Shown here piece by piece: positions 32,514 to 39,904 of a stretch of DNA of 64,000 nt (its first letter is position 1; every line of letters begins with the position of its first letter). This DNA is from Curtobacterium oceanosedimentum (lineage in GTDB: Bacteria > Actinomycetota > Actinomycetes > Actinomycetales > Microbacteriaceae), in assembly GCF_020297365.1 (NCBI RefSeq), contig NZ_JAIXIG010000005.1:1-64000 (forward strand), read 5' to 3'. The notes beneath the pieces are model-generated. The model ran no database searches, was not told the DNA's origin, and was given only the letters and a program-made list of their open reading frames with translations. The position numbers were made by a program, and so were the translations under genes.

Positions 32514-32539
32514 CACCCGGCGCGACCGCGCGCCGGGTG
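32514..32539 (+). terminator. Hairpin after the O-mannosyltransferase gene
   Basis: CACCCGGCGCG and CGCGCCGGGTG form a perfect 11-bp stem with loop ACCG, three bases after the stop codon. No T-tract follows, as is usual for GC-rich actinobacterial terminators. Confidence 0.5.
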
Positions 32540-32559
32540 CGGTGGTCGCGACCCGGCGC

Positions 32560-32601
32560 GGACTGGAGGCGCGTGGCGGGCCCGCCACGGGCCTCCCGTC
32601 C
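32560..32601. repeat. Dispersed palindromic element, copy D
   Basis: GGACTGGAGGCGCGTGGCGG and CCGCCACGGGCCTCCCGTCC flank GGGCCC; one of the best-matched copies, between the convergent mannosyltransferase and TetR genes. Confidence 0.8.
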
Positions 32602-32636
32602 GCCGCTCGGTCCGTGTGCCGGCGTGACGCCCCGCG

Positions 32637-33296
32637 TCAGGACTGCGCGTGCAGGGCCCGTTCGATCGACTCGCGGTCCAGGGGCTCCCCGAGCATCGGG
32701 GCGGTCGTCCCGCCGGGCAGCACGCCCTCGATCAGGACCTCGGCGTACCGGCGCCAGGCGTCGGGGTCGTGCGCGCGCGTGGTGTCGGCGACCGCTCCGA
32801 CCATCGACGTGAGCATGGGGAGGTCTCGGGAGTCGAACCCGCTGCGGACCACCCCGGCGTCGCGCGCCCGTCGGATGATCTCGGACACCTGGGTCTCGAG
32901 GCGGTCGCGCTCGTGCACGACCGACGGGCGTGCCCTGCCGGCCCGGACGATCGCGTCGGCCAGGGCGCGGTCGCGCGCACGGAACTCGAACACCCCCATC
33001 AGGTAGACCCGGAGCGACTCGCGGGGGTCGATCTCGTCGGCGGCGCGGGCCGCAGCGTCGTTCAGGGCCTCGAACTTGGTGGCGAGCAGCGCCTCGATCA
33101 GGGAGTCCTTGTCGGCGAACCGGCGGTAGACCGTCCCGACGCCGACGCCCGCCTCGTGCGCGATGTCGTTCAGGGTGACCGAGAGACCGCGTTCCGCGAA
33201 GCACTTGCGAGCCGTCTGCAGGATGAGCTCGCGGTTCCGAGCGGCGTCGGCGCGCAGCGGTCGGTCGAGGTCGGACGCGGAGTCGGTGCTGCTCAC
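32637..33296 (-). CDS. TetR/AcrR family transcriptional regulator
   Basis: A 219-residue regulator. The HTH is NRELILQTARKCFAERGLSVTLNDIAHEAGVGVGTVYRRFADKDSLIEAL (given here in overlapping words: ILQTARKCFAERGLS, TLNDIAHEAGVGVGTVYRRF). The C-terminal ligand domain ends MLGEPLDRESIERALHAQS. The GTG at 33296 follows TAGATT by six bases. It is divergent from a DHA2-type efflux pump and is the likely repressor of that gene; a 10-bp perfect palindrome lies in the gap. Confidence 0.92.
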   Translation of the reverse strand: MSSTDSASDLDRPLRADAARNRELILQTARKCFAERGLSVTLNDIAHEAGVGVGTVYRRFADKDSLIEALLATKFEALNDAAARAADEIDPRESLRVYLMGVFEFRARDRALADAIVRAGRARPSVVHERDRLETQVSEIIRRARDAGVVRSGFDSRDLPMLTSMVGAVADTTRAHDPDAWRRYAEVLIEGVLPGGTTAPMLGEPLDRESIERALHAQS

Positions 33297-33302
33297 GGTC
33301 CG

Positions 33303-33308
33303 AATCTA
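33303..33308 (-). promoter_or_regulatory. -10 hexamer TAGATT of the TetR gene, leaderless type
   Basis: It precedes GTG 33296 by six bases. Confidence 0.5.
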
Positions 33309-33354
33309 GTTGAACCTTCTGGGAACAAGTGGATGCGGTTCTTCCGTTTCGGTC

Positions 33355-33360
33355 TACACT
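33355..33360 (+). promoter_or_regulatory. -10 hexamer TACACT of the efflux gene
   Basis: TACACT lies six bases before the palindrome at 33366, leaving a leader of about 100 bases that ends in an AAGGAGG ribosome-binding site. Confidence 0.4.
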
Positions 33361-33365
33361 GGTGC

Positions 33366-33390
33366 GAACCGGATGCCACGCATCCGGTTC
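33366..33390. promoter_or_regulatory. Perfect palindrome, candidate TetR operator
   Basis: GAACCGGATG-CCACG-CATCCGGTTC has perfect 10-bp arms. It sits at the expected transcription start of the efflux gene, where a bound repressor would block transcription. The transcript could also fold there as a hairpin. Confidence 0.55.
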
Positions 33391-33464
33391 CGGAACACCG
33401 CTCTCCGGAGGGCTCGACGGCGCGCCCTCCACCTCCCCCTCCAACCTTCTCGAAGGAGGCTGCC

Positions 33465-35006
33465 GTGACGGCAGAACACACCGCGCCGACCCCCACCGGG
33501 GCGGCGCCCACGACTCCCGGCACCACCCCCGCCCCGAGCAACCGTCGCTGGATCGCCCTGGCGGTCATCGCCCTCGCGCAGCTGATGGTCGTGCTCGACG
33601 CCACCATCGTCAACATCGCGCTCCCCTCGGCCCAGGCCGACCTCGACTTCGGCACCGACCAGCGGCAGTGGATCGTCACCGCGTACTCGCTGGCGTTCGG
33701 GTCCCTGCTGCTGCTCGGCGGGCGCCTCGGCGACCTGTTCGGTCGGAAGAACACGTTCATCGTCGGGCTCGTCGGCTTCGCCGTGGCCTCGGTGCTCGGC
33801 GGCCTCGCCGACTCGTTCGGCCTGCTCGTCGCCGCACGTGCGCTGCAGGGCGTGTTCGGTGCCCTGCTCGCACCGTCCGCGCTCGGCATGCTGACCACGA
33901 CGTTCCGTGACCCGAAGGAACGCGGTCGGGCCTTCGGCATCTTCGGGTCCATCGCCGGATCGGGTGCGGCCATCGGTCTGCTGCTCGGCGGCGTGCTGAC
34001 CGAGTACGCCTCGTGGCGCTGGTGCCTCTACGTCAACGTCGTGTTCGCCGTGCTCGGCGTGATCGGCGCCCTCGTCTTCATGGAGCGTCCGCCGAAGGTC
34101 GAGCGTCCGCGCATCGACGTCCTGGGCGTCATCACCATCACCGCGGGCCTGGTCGGGGTCGTCTACGGGTTCTCGAACGCCGAGACGAACGGCTGGGACT
34201 CCCCCGTCACGATCGCCATGCTCGCCGCCGGGGTCGTCCTGATCGCCGCCTTCGTGGTCATCGAGACGCGGGTCGCCCACCCGCTCCTGCCGCTCCGCGT
34301 CGTGCTCGACCGTGACCGCGGCGGATCGTTCATCGCCATCGGCCTGGTCGCGATCGGGATGTTCGGCATCTTCCTGTTCCTGACCTACTACCTCGAGCAG
34401 ACCCTCGGGTTCAGCTCGCTGCAGACCGGTCTGGCGTTCCTGCCGATGCCGCTGTCGATCATGATCTCGGCGACGCAGATCGGTGGACGCCTGCTGCCCC
34501 GCGTCGGCCCGAAGGTCCTGATCTTCGCCGGTGGCCTGGTCGCCGCGACCGGACTGCTCCTGCTCCTGCGCACCGACCTCGACAGCTCCTACGCGGGCAC
34601 CGTCATGCCGGCGCTGATCGTGATCGGGCTCGGCATGGGCACGATCTTCTCGTCCGCGATGAACACCGCGACGACGGGGGTCGACCGCGCCGACGCCGGC
34701 GTGGCCTCGGCGACGGTCAACACGATGCAGCAGATCGGCGGTTCGATCGGCACGGCGCTGCTGTCGACGATCTTCGCCGACGTCGTGTCGAACAGCCTGT
34801 CCGCATCGTCCGGCGCCCCCACGAAGCTGCAGCAGGCCCAGGCGGTGCTCGACGGGTACCACGCGGCGTTCGCGATCTCGGCCGGCGTGCTCGTGCTCGT
34901 CGCCCTCGCCGGCGGGCTGCTCATCAACCGGCAGGCGGTGCGGCTCGAGCGGCTCGCCCGTGCCGGTTCCGCGACGACCGGGAGCATCCCCGCCGCGGCG
35001 CACTGA
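33465..35006 (+). CDS. MFS drug efflux transporter (DHA2/EmrB-QacA type)
   Basis: A 513-residue, 14-helix transporter. Motifs: LAQLMVVLDATIVNIALPS (helix 1, motif D1), GGRLGDLFGRKNTF (motif A), ARALQGVFGALLAPSALGML (motif B), GSIAGSGAAIGLLLGGVLTEYASWRW (motif C). These mark proton-driven multidrug exporters of the DHA2 group. The first 25 residues are a Thr/Pro-rich cytoplasmic leader. The GTG at 33465 has AAGGAGG six bases upstream. Probably induced through the divergent TetR protein. Substrates unknown. Confidence 0.93.
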   Translation: MTAEHTAPTPTGAAPTTPGTTPAPSNRRWIALAVIALAQLMVVLDATIVNIALPSAQADLDFGTDQRQWIVTAYSLAFGSLLLLGGRLGDLFGRKNTFIVGLVGFAVASVLGGLADSFGLLVAARALQGVFGALLAPSALGMLTTTFRDPKERGRAFGIFGSIAGSGAAIGLLLGGVLTEYASWRWCLYVNVVFAVLGVIGALVFMERPPKVERPRIDVLGVITITAGLVGVVYGFSNAETNGWDSPVTIAMLAAGVVLIAAFVVIETRVAHPLLPLRVVLDRDRGGSFIAIGLVAIGMFGIFLFLTYYLEQTLGFSSLQTGLAFLPMPLSIMISATQIGGRLLPRVGPKVLIFAGGLVAATGLLLLLRTDLDSSYAGTVMPALIVIGLGMGTIFSSAMNTATTGVDRADAGVASATVNTMQQIGGSIGTALLSTIFADVVSNSLSASSGAPTKLQQAQAVLDGYHAAFAISAGVLVLVALAGGLLINRQAVRLERLARAGSATTGSIPAAAH

Positions 35007-35022
35007 GCCCCGGCGCACCCTC

Positions 35023-35051
35023 GGCCCGTCCCCGTTCTGTGGGGGCGGGCC
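35023..35051 (+). terminator. Hairpin after the efflux gene
   Basis: GGCCCGTCCCC and GGGGGCGGGCC pair (10 of 11) around loop GTTCTGT, 17 bases after the stop; it is followed by GTTGT. Confidence 0.5.
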
Positions 35052-35097
35052 GTTGTGCGTGCGGGTGGGTGGACGCATGCCCGGCGCACGCGTTCTG
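35052..35097. other. Start of the 315-bp non-coding gap between efflux and sulfurtransferase genes
   Basis: The whole gap is 35007-35321. It holds the efflux-gene hairpin, then a T-poor stretch with no gene, the two-copy repeat at 35098-35217, and the TATGGT hexamer at 35309. No open frame with a credible protein was seen. Confidence 0.5.
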
Positions 35098-35217
35098 CGA
35101 CGATCCACGCGTCGAACACGCTGTGCACGGTCGATGCATGCACACGCAACCCCTGCGTGTGCATGTACCGACGATCCACGTGTCGAAGATCAAGTGCACG
35201 GTCGACGGATGCACACG
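35098..35217. repeat. Two tandem copies of a ~50-bp motif at 71-bp spacing
   Basis: Copy 1 (35098-35147) and copy 2 (35169-35217) both start CGACGATCCACG, share GTCGAA, GTGCACGGTCGA and ATGCACACG. The shared words contain the palindromic core GTGCAC. Copy 1 is followed by the 11-bp hairpin at 35138. Confidence 0.75.
35138..35164. repeat. Perfect 11-bp inverted repeat
   Basis: ATGCACACGCA-ACCCC-TGCGTGTGCAT. It lies about 145 bases upstream of the sulfurtransferase gene and could be an operator or an RNA hairpin. Confidence 0.65.
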
Positions 35218-35308
35218 TATGCGACGGCCACAACCGCACGCCACCCACTTCCCACCGCCCTGTTTGCGCCGTGTTTCGCACCTCCTGGCCCACGTCAGGG
35301 GCTCGGTT

Positions 35309-35314
35309 TATGGT
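35309..35314 (+). promoter_or_regulatory. -10 hexamer TATGGT, leaderless type
   Basis: It ends seven bases before ATG 35322 and overlaps the alternative ATG at 35310, which argues for the later start. Confidence 0.5.
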
Positions 35315-35321
35315 GTCCGGC

Positions 35322-36188
35322 ATGGCCCCCGTCCTGACCTCACCACTCGTGTCGACGCAGTGGCTCGCAGACCACCTCGGTGCTGACGAGCTCGTCGTGC
35401 TCGACGCCTCGGTGCACACGGCGGGGACCGGCTTCCAGACCGCGTGGCACTCCGGGCAGGACGCCCACGAGCAGCGCGGTCACGTTCCCGGAGCCCGCTT
35501 CGCCGACCTGATCGATGCGTTCTCGACGCCGGACGCCCCCGTCCCGTTCACCCGCCCGGGCGCGGAGCGGTTCGAAGCCGCCGCCGGGCAGCTCGGCGTG
35601 ACGAACACGTCGACCGTCGTGGTCTACGACGACGGCGACGGCGAGTGGTCAGCGCGGCTGTGGTGGATCTTCCGCTCGTTCGGGTTCGACTCGGTGGCCG
35701 TGCTCGACGGCGGCTTCACGAAGTGGCGCGACGAGGGCCGACCGGTCCGCGTCGGGGCGCTCAACACCCCGCCGGCGGCGACCAGGCCCGACACCGGGGC
35801 GTTCCTGGCGGGCGAGGAACGCGCGCTGTGGGCCGATCACGACCGCGTCACCCGTGCCGTCTCGGGCGAGGAACCCGCCTCGCTCGTGTTCGCCGCGCCG
35901 TGGTCCGCGCTCGGCGACGACCACCCGCCGATCGTGCCCGGCAGCACCCCGATCACGGCGGACACCCTGCTGGACCCCGAGACGAACACGTTCCTGCGCG
36001 GCGCCGAACTCGAGCGGGCCTTCGCCGAGGTCATCGGAGCGGACGAGATCGTCACGTACTGCGGGGTGGGCAGCGCGGCGTGCGTCGATGCCCTGGCGCT
36101 CACGGTGCTCGGGCACGACCGGGTCAAGGTGTACGACGGCTCCCTGGCCGACTGGTGGCGGCACGACGACCGGGCACTGACGTCCTGA
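35322..36188 (+). CDS. Sulfurtransferase (thiosulfate/3-mercaptopyruvate type)
   Basis: A 288-residue tandem rhodanese. The N-terminal inactive domain has GHVPGARFADLIDAF, and STVVVYDDGDGEWSARLWWIFRSFG with SVAVLDGGFTKW. The C-terminal domain carries the catalytic loop VTYCGVGSAACVDALAL with the sulfur-accepting cysteine near residue 247, and RVKVYDGSLADWW. It moves sulfane sulfur from thiosulfate or mercaptopyruvate to an acceptor. The loop CGVGSA is closer to thiosulfate:cyanide forms than to CG[ST]GVT of classical mercaptopyruvate enzymes. Physiological partner unknown. Confidence 0.9.
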   Translation: MAPVLTSPLVSTQWLADHLGADELVVLDASVHTAGTGFQTAWHSGQDAHEQRGHVPGARFADLIDAFSTPDAPVPFTRPGAERFEAAAGQLGVTNTSTVVVYDDGDGEWSARLWWIFRSFGFDSVAVLDGGFTKWRDEGRPVRVGALNTPPAATRPDTGAFLAGEERALWADHDRVTRAVSGEEPASLVFAAPWSALGDDHPPIVPGSTPITADTLLDPETNTFLRGAELERAFAEVIGADEIVTYCGVGSAACVDALALTVLGHDRVKVYDGSLADWWRHDDRALTS

Positions 36189-36217
36189 CACACCGGCCAT
36201 CGGAGGCCGGCCGCCGG

Positions 36218-36307
36218 CCGCACCGGCCACCGCACCTCGGCGTCCAGCCGCACCGGCCACCGCACCTCGGCGTCCAGCCGCACCGGCCACCAGCCACCGG
36301 CGTCCGG
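36218..36307. repeat. 30-bp tandem repeat, three copies, intergenic
   Basis: The unit CCGCACCGGCCACCGCACCT followed by CGGCGTCCAG occurs at 36218 and 36248 identically and at 36278 with changes (CAGCCACCGG). It fills most of the gap before the epimerase gene and may be variable between strains. Confidence 0.8.
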
Positions 36308-36329
36308 CCGCACCCGCTCGCAGCACGAC

Positions 36330-36335
36330 TACCGT
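36330..36335 (+). promoter_or_regulatory. -10 hexamer TACCGT, leaderless type
   Basis: Six bases (TGCACC) separate it from ATG 36342; the tandem repeat ends 22 bases upstream, in the -35 region. Confidence 0.5.
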
Positions 36336-36341
36336 TGCACC

Positions 36342-37409
36342 ATGAGCACCAGACGCGCGGTCATCCTCGGCGGTACCGGCGGGATCGGCTCAGCCGTCGC
36401 TCGTGCACTCCTCGACGCATCGGGCCGGGGCGGTGACGACTGGCAGGTCGACGTCGTTGCCCGCACCGGCGGCCCCGTGGCCGACGCACTCGCCGCGGCC
36501 GGGGCCTCGTTCGTGCCGGGCGACCGACGGGACCGCTCCGTCCTGCGCGACCTGCTGCGCCCCGGTGCGGACCTGCTGGTCGACACCGTCGGCGTGACGC
36601 GCGATGACGCCCTGCAGCTCCAGCCCTTCCTCGACGACGTCGGCTCCACGGTCTTCGTCTCGTCCAAGGCCGTCTACGCCGACGAGCAGGGCCGCCACGC
36701 CAACTCGCTCGACAAGCCGGTCTTCGGCGGCGCGGTCACCGAACTGCAGCCGACCGTCACCGCGGGCGACGGCGACCCGACGAGTCGGGACGGCTACGGT
36801 GCCGCGAAGGTCGCGGCCGAGCAGGTCCTGCTCGACCACGGCGCCCCGGTCACCGTGCTCCGCCCGTCGAAGGTGTACGGCGTCGGGATCGGTCGCCCGC
36901 GGGAGTGGTTCGTCGTCCGCCGCGTGCTCGACGGCCGGGAGCGCGTGCTCCTCGCCGACCACGGCCGGGGCGTCGACCACACCACCGCGGCGAGCGGCGT
37001 CGGCTCGCTCGTGCGCCTGGTGGCGGACGCACCCGATCGCCGGATCCTCAACGTCGCGGACGCCACCGCCCCGACCGTCCTCGAGATCGTGCGCACCATC
37101 GGCGCGCACCTGGGCCACCGCTTCGACGAGGTCCTGCTCGACGAGGACGCCCCCGCCTTCGTCGGCACGACGCCGTGGTCGACGCCGTCGCCGTTCGTGC
37201 TCGACACCGCCGCGGCGCGCTCGCTCGGCTGGGAACCCCCGGCGTTCGCCACCGCGGTCGTCCCGGAGCTCGACTGGCTGGTCGAGACCGCGCACGCGGT
37301 CCCGGCCGGCGGCGACGTGCCGTGGGCCGACGACCCGTTCTGGGACCGCATGTTCGACTACGGCCCGGAGGACGCCGCACTGGCGCTCCTGTCACTCGGT
37401 CTCGGCTGA
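36342..37409 (+). CDS. NAD-dependent epimerase/dehydratase family protein
   Basis: A 355-residue extended SDR. The nucleotide loop is AVILGGTGGIGSAVARALL (residues 6-24), with VSSKAVY and GYGAAKVAAEQVLL providing the active-site Tyr and Lys. The C-terminal part has ILNVADATAPTVLEIVRTIG and a substrate-binding tail ending FDYGPEDAALALLSLGLG. Similar proteins act on nucleotide sugars or other metabolites, but the substrate is not evident. The kinase-like gene follows four bases later and is probably co-transcribed. Confidence 0.85.
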   Translation: MSTRRAVILGGTGGIGSAVARALLDASGRGGDDWQVDVVARTGGPVADALAAAGASFVPGDRRDRSVLRDLLRPGADLLVDTVGVTRDDALQLQPFLDDVGSTVFVSSKAVYADEQGRHANSLDKPVFGGAVTELQPTVTAGDGDPTSRDGYGAAKVAAEQVLLDHGAPVTVLRPSKVYGVGIGRPREWFVVRRVLDGRERVLLADHGRGVDHTTAASGVGSLVRLVADAPDRRILNVADATAPTVLEIVRTIGAHLGHRFDEVLLDEDAPAFVGTTPWSTPSPFVLDTAAARSLGWEPPAFATAVVPELDWLVETAHAVPAGGDVPWADDPFWDRMFDYGPEDAALALLSLGLG

Positions 37410-37413
37410 CGCC

Positions 37414-37941
37414 GTGCGCTCGGAGGTCCTGTTCATCGGCGGGCGCTCCGGCGTCGGCAAGTCGACCGCAGCGCTGGCCCTGCACGACCTGCTGGTCGCC
37501 GCCGACGTCCGCCATGCCGTGATCGAGGGCGACCTGCTCGACCTGGCCCACCCTGCCCCGCACGTCGAGCATCCCGACGTGCACCTGGCCGAGCGGAACC
37601 TCGCGACGATGTGGTCCGGCTTCCGGGGACTCGGTCACCACCGGCTCGTGTACACGAACACCGTGTCGGTGCTCGAACACCGCCGCCTCGCAGCCGCGAT
37701 GGGCGACGACCCACTCGTCACGGCCGTCCTGCTCCGCGCCGACGACCGCACCACCGCCGACCGGTTGGCGAGTCGGGCGGGCGGCGCCCTCCCGCAGGCG
37801 CAGCTCGCGCACAGCACGCGGACGGCCGGGAGGCTCGACGCGGCTTCCCCGGACACGGTCACCCGGGTGGACACGGCGGGTCTGACCCCCGCCCAGGTCG
37901 CCGCGCAGCTCGCGTCGATCACGGGGTGGCTCCCGGGCTGA
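37414..37941 (+). CDS. Small P-loop ATP-binding protein (kinase-like)
   Basis: A 175-residue protein with Walker A at residues 9-18 ([10 protein letters not shown]), then [14 protein letters not shown], which may carry the substrate-binding or Walker B acidic residues. [11 protein letters not shown] suggests a lid arginine segment. It resembles small AAA/adenylylsulfate- or gluconate-kinase-like proteins without matching one clearly. The GTG at 37414 lies four bases after the epimerase stop, so the two form an operon, perhaps acting on the same sugar-like compound. Confidence 0.75.
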   Translation: MRSEVLFIGGRSGVGKSTAALALHDLLVAADVRHAVIEGDLLDLAHPAPHVEHPDVHLAERNLATMWSGFRGLGHHRLVYTNTVSVLEHRRLAAAMGDDPLVTAVLLRADDRTTADRLASRAGGALPQAQLAHSTRTAGRLDAASPDTVTRVDTAGLTPAQVAAQLASITGWLPG

Positions 37942-38032
37942 TCGCCCCACGGCGCCTGTGCACAGTGGTCCTCCCGTCCACAATCGCCCCGGGGCGGTGG
38001 TCCGTCCAGTCGCCCGGGGGCACGCTGGGGGC

Positions 38033-39865
38033 ATGGACGACAACCGCCTCGGCACCTCGGTCAGCCCCTACCTGCGCCTGCACGCCGACAACCCGGTCGA
38101 CTGGCGCGAGTGGGGGCCCGAGGCGTTCGCCGAGGCCCGCGAGCGCGACGTCCCCGTCCTGGTGTCGGTCGGCTACGCCACGTGCCACTGGTGCCACGTG
38201 ATGGCGCGCGAGAGCTTCGCGGACCCGGAGATCGGCGAGCTGCTCCGTCGGGACTTCGTGTCGGTGAAGGTCGACCGCGAAGAACGTCCGGACGTCGACG
38301 CCAGCCTGATGGCCTCGGCGAGCGCCTTCACGCAGCAGCTCGGTTGGCCGCTGACGACGTTCCTCACGCCGGACGGGCACGTGTTCTTCGCGGGGACGTA
38401 CTTCCCGCCCTCCCCGGTCGGCCAGGTCCCGGCGTTCCGGCAGATCCTCGCGGCGGTGCTCGACGCCTGGACGGAGCGGCGGCACGAGGTGGACGCGAAC
38501 GCGTCGGCCATCGCGACGGCGATCCGGCAGGGCGCGGCGGCGGACGCGACCGCACGCTCCGGCGAGGGCGGTGACGGGGCCGACCCGGGCCTCCCGTCCG
38601 TCGACGCCATCCGTGCCGTCACGGGCCAGCTGGCCGCGGCTGAGGACACCACCCACGGCGGTTTCGGCGGTGCCCCGAAGTTCCCGAGCACCCCGTTGCT
38701 CGAGTTCCTCGCCGATGCGGCAGCCGATGGCGACGCCGAGGCCGACGGGCTGCTCGACCGGTCGTTGCACGCGATCCGCGCGTCCGAGCTGACCGACGCC
38801 GACGGCGGGGTCTTCCGGTACGCCACCCGGCGCGACTGGAGCGTGCCGCACTACGAGCGCATGCTGTACGACAACGCCGGACTGCTCGCGGTGGCGGGGG
38901 CCGAGCAGGCACGCGGCATCGCAGAGTTCCTGCGCGACACGTTGCGCCGCGCCGACGGCGCCTTCGTCGCCGCCCAGGACAGCGAGTCGACGATCGACGG
39001 CCGCCGGGTCGAGGGCGAGTGGTACCGGCGACCCCTCGCAGAACGTTCCCGGCTCGACCCGCCGCCGCTCGACAACCAGGTCCTGACCGGCTGGAACGGG
39101 CTCGCGATCCGGGGGCTCGCGATCGCGGGGGCGCGGCACGGCGATCCCGAACTCGTGGCCCTGGCTCGTGGTGCGGCCGATGCCGTCCTCGCCGCGCACG
39201 TGCAGGCCGGACACGTGACGGTCCGCTCCAGCACACCCGCCGGGGCATCCTCGGCGCCGGCCACCATCGAGGACGTCGGCCTGCTCGCTGAAGGGCTGCT
39301 GGAACTCGCGCTCGCGACGGGCGAGGTGTCGTACGCCACCGTCGCTCGATCGCTCGTCGACGACGGGCTGGCCGAGCGCTTCGAGGTCGACCCCGTGCTG
39401 GCCTCGGCGGGGACGGCCACGGGCGAACAGCCGCAGACCGCGATGCGCTCCGGCACGGTCGGGCTGGCATCGGCGGCGGCGATCCTCGCGGCCCTGACCG
39501 GTGACGGTGCACTCCGTGACGCCGCGGCCCGGCTCGTCGCGGCACGCGCGCTGACCGGTACCGAGCGACCACTCGGCCACGCGGACGCCCTCGGGGTGGC
39601 GCTCGCGCTGCAGCGTCCGTCCCGCGAGGTCGTCGTCGTCACGAGCGACGCCGACGACCCACTGCGCGCCGTCGCGCGGAGCGCACGGCAGCCGGGCACC
39701 GTCGTCGCCGTGGTCACGCCCGAGCAGGCCCGTGCGTGGAGCGACGTCGGCTTCTCACTGTTCGCGGGGCGTGACGACCTGGACCCCGCCGCCTACGTCT
39801 GCCACGACCGGGTGTGCGCACTGCCGGCCCGCACGGCGGACGCGTTCGCCGAGCAGATCGCCTGA
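38033..39865 (+). CDS. DUF255 thioredoxin-domain protein (YyaL/SSP411 family)
   Basis: A 610-residue protein. Residues 1-165 form the thioredoxin-like DUF255 domain with the motif [10 protein letters not shown] (C51, C54), [16 protein letters not shown] and [22 protein letters not shown]. The remainder is an (alpha/alpha)-barrel related to N-acylglucosamine 2-epimerases: [54 protein letters not shown]. Function is not established in bacteria; human SPATA20 belongs here. The ATG at 38033 lacks a strong ribosome-binding site. A half-copy of the dispersed repeat falls at 38584 in codons for PGLPS. Confidence 0.9.
   Translation: MDDNRLGTSVSPYLRLHADNPVDWREWGPEAFAEARERDVPVLVSVGYATCHWCHVMARESFADPEIGELLRRDFVSVKVDREERPDVDASLMASASAFTQQLGWPLTTFLTPDGHVFFAGTYFPPSPVGQVPAFRQILAAVLDAWTERRHEVDANASAIATAIRQGAAADATARSGEGGDGADPGLPSVDAIRAVTGQLAAAEDTTHGGFGGAPKFPSTPLLEFLADAAADGDAEADGLLDRSLHAIRASELTDADGGVFRYATRRDWSVPHYERMLYDNAGLLAVAGAEQARGIAEFLRDTLRRADGAFVAAQDSESTIDGRRVEGEWYRRPLAERSRLDPPPLDNQVLTGWNGLAIRGLAIAGARHGDPELVALARGAADAVLAAHVQAGHVTVRSSTPAGASSAPATIEDVGLLAEGLLELALATGEVSYATVARSLVDDGLAERFEVDPVLASAGTATGEQPQTAMRSGTVGLASAAAILAALTGDGALRDAAARLVAARALTGTERPLGHADALGVALALQRPSREVVVVTSDADDPLRAVARSARQPGTVVAVVTPEQARAWSDVGFSLFAGRDDLDPAAYVCHDRVCALPARTADAFAEQIA
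38584..38600. repeat. Half-copy of the dispersed element inside the DUF255 gene
   Basis: CCCGGGCCTCCCGTCCG matches the right arm of the 42-bp palindrome and encodes part of a short linker (ADPGLPSVD) before a helix of the barrel domain. Confidence 0.4.
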
Positions 39866-39889
39866 CCACCGCTTGCTCCGCGCAGCCTG

Positions 39890-39895
39890 TATCCT
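39890..39895 (+). promoter_or_regulatory. -10-like hexamer TATCCT of hrpA
   Basis: It lies nine bases before ATG 39905 and three before ATG 39899; the former is the better start for a leaderless message. Confidence 0.4.
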
Positions 39896-39904
39896 GGAAT
39901 GCTC

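Noticed and set aside
35055-35321. A reading frame across the gap before the sulfurtransferase
   Set aside because: It is a continuation of the sulfurtransferase frame through repeat DNA and is Arg/Cys/His-rich; the ATG at 35322 is supported by a -10 hexamer.
36218-36307. Possible CRISPR array in the tandem repeat
   Set aside because: The units are directly adjacent with no spacers, and there are no cas genes.
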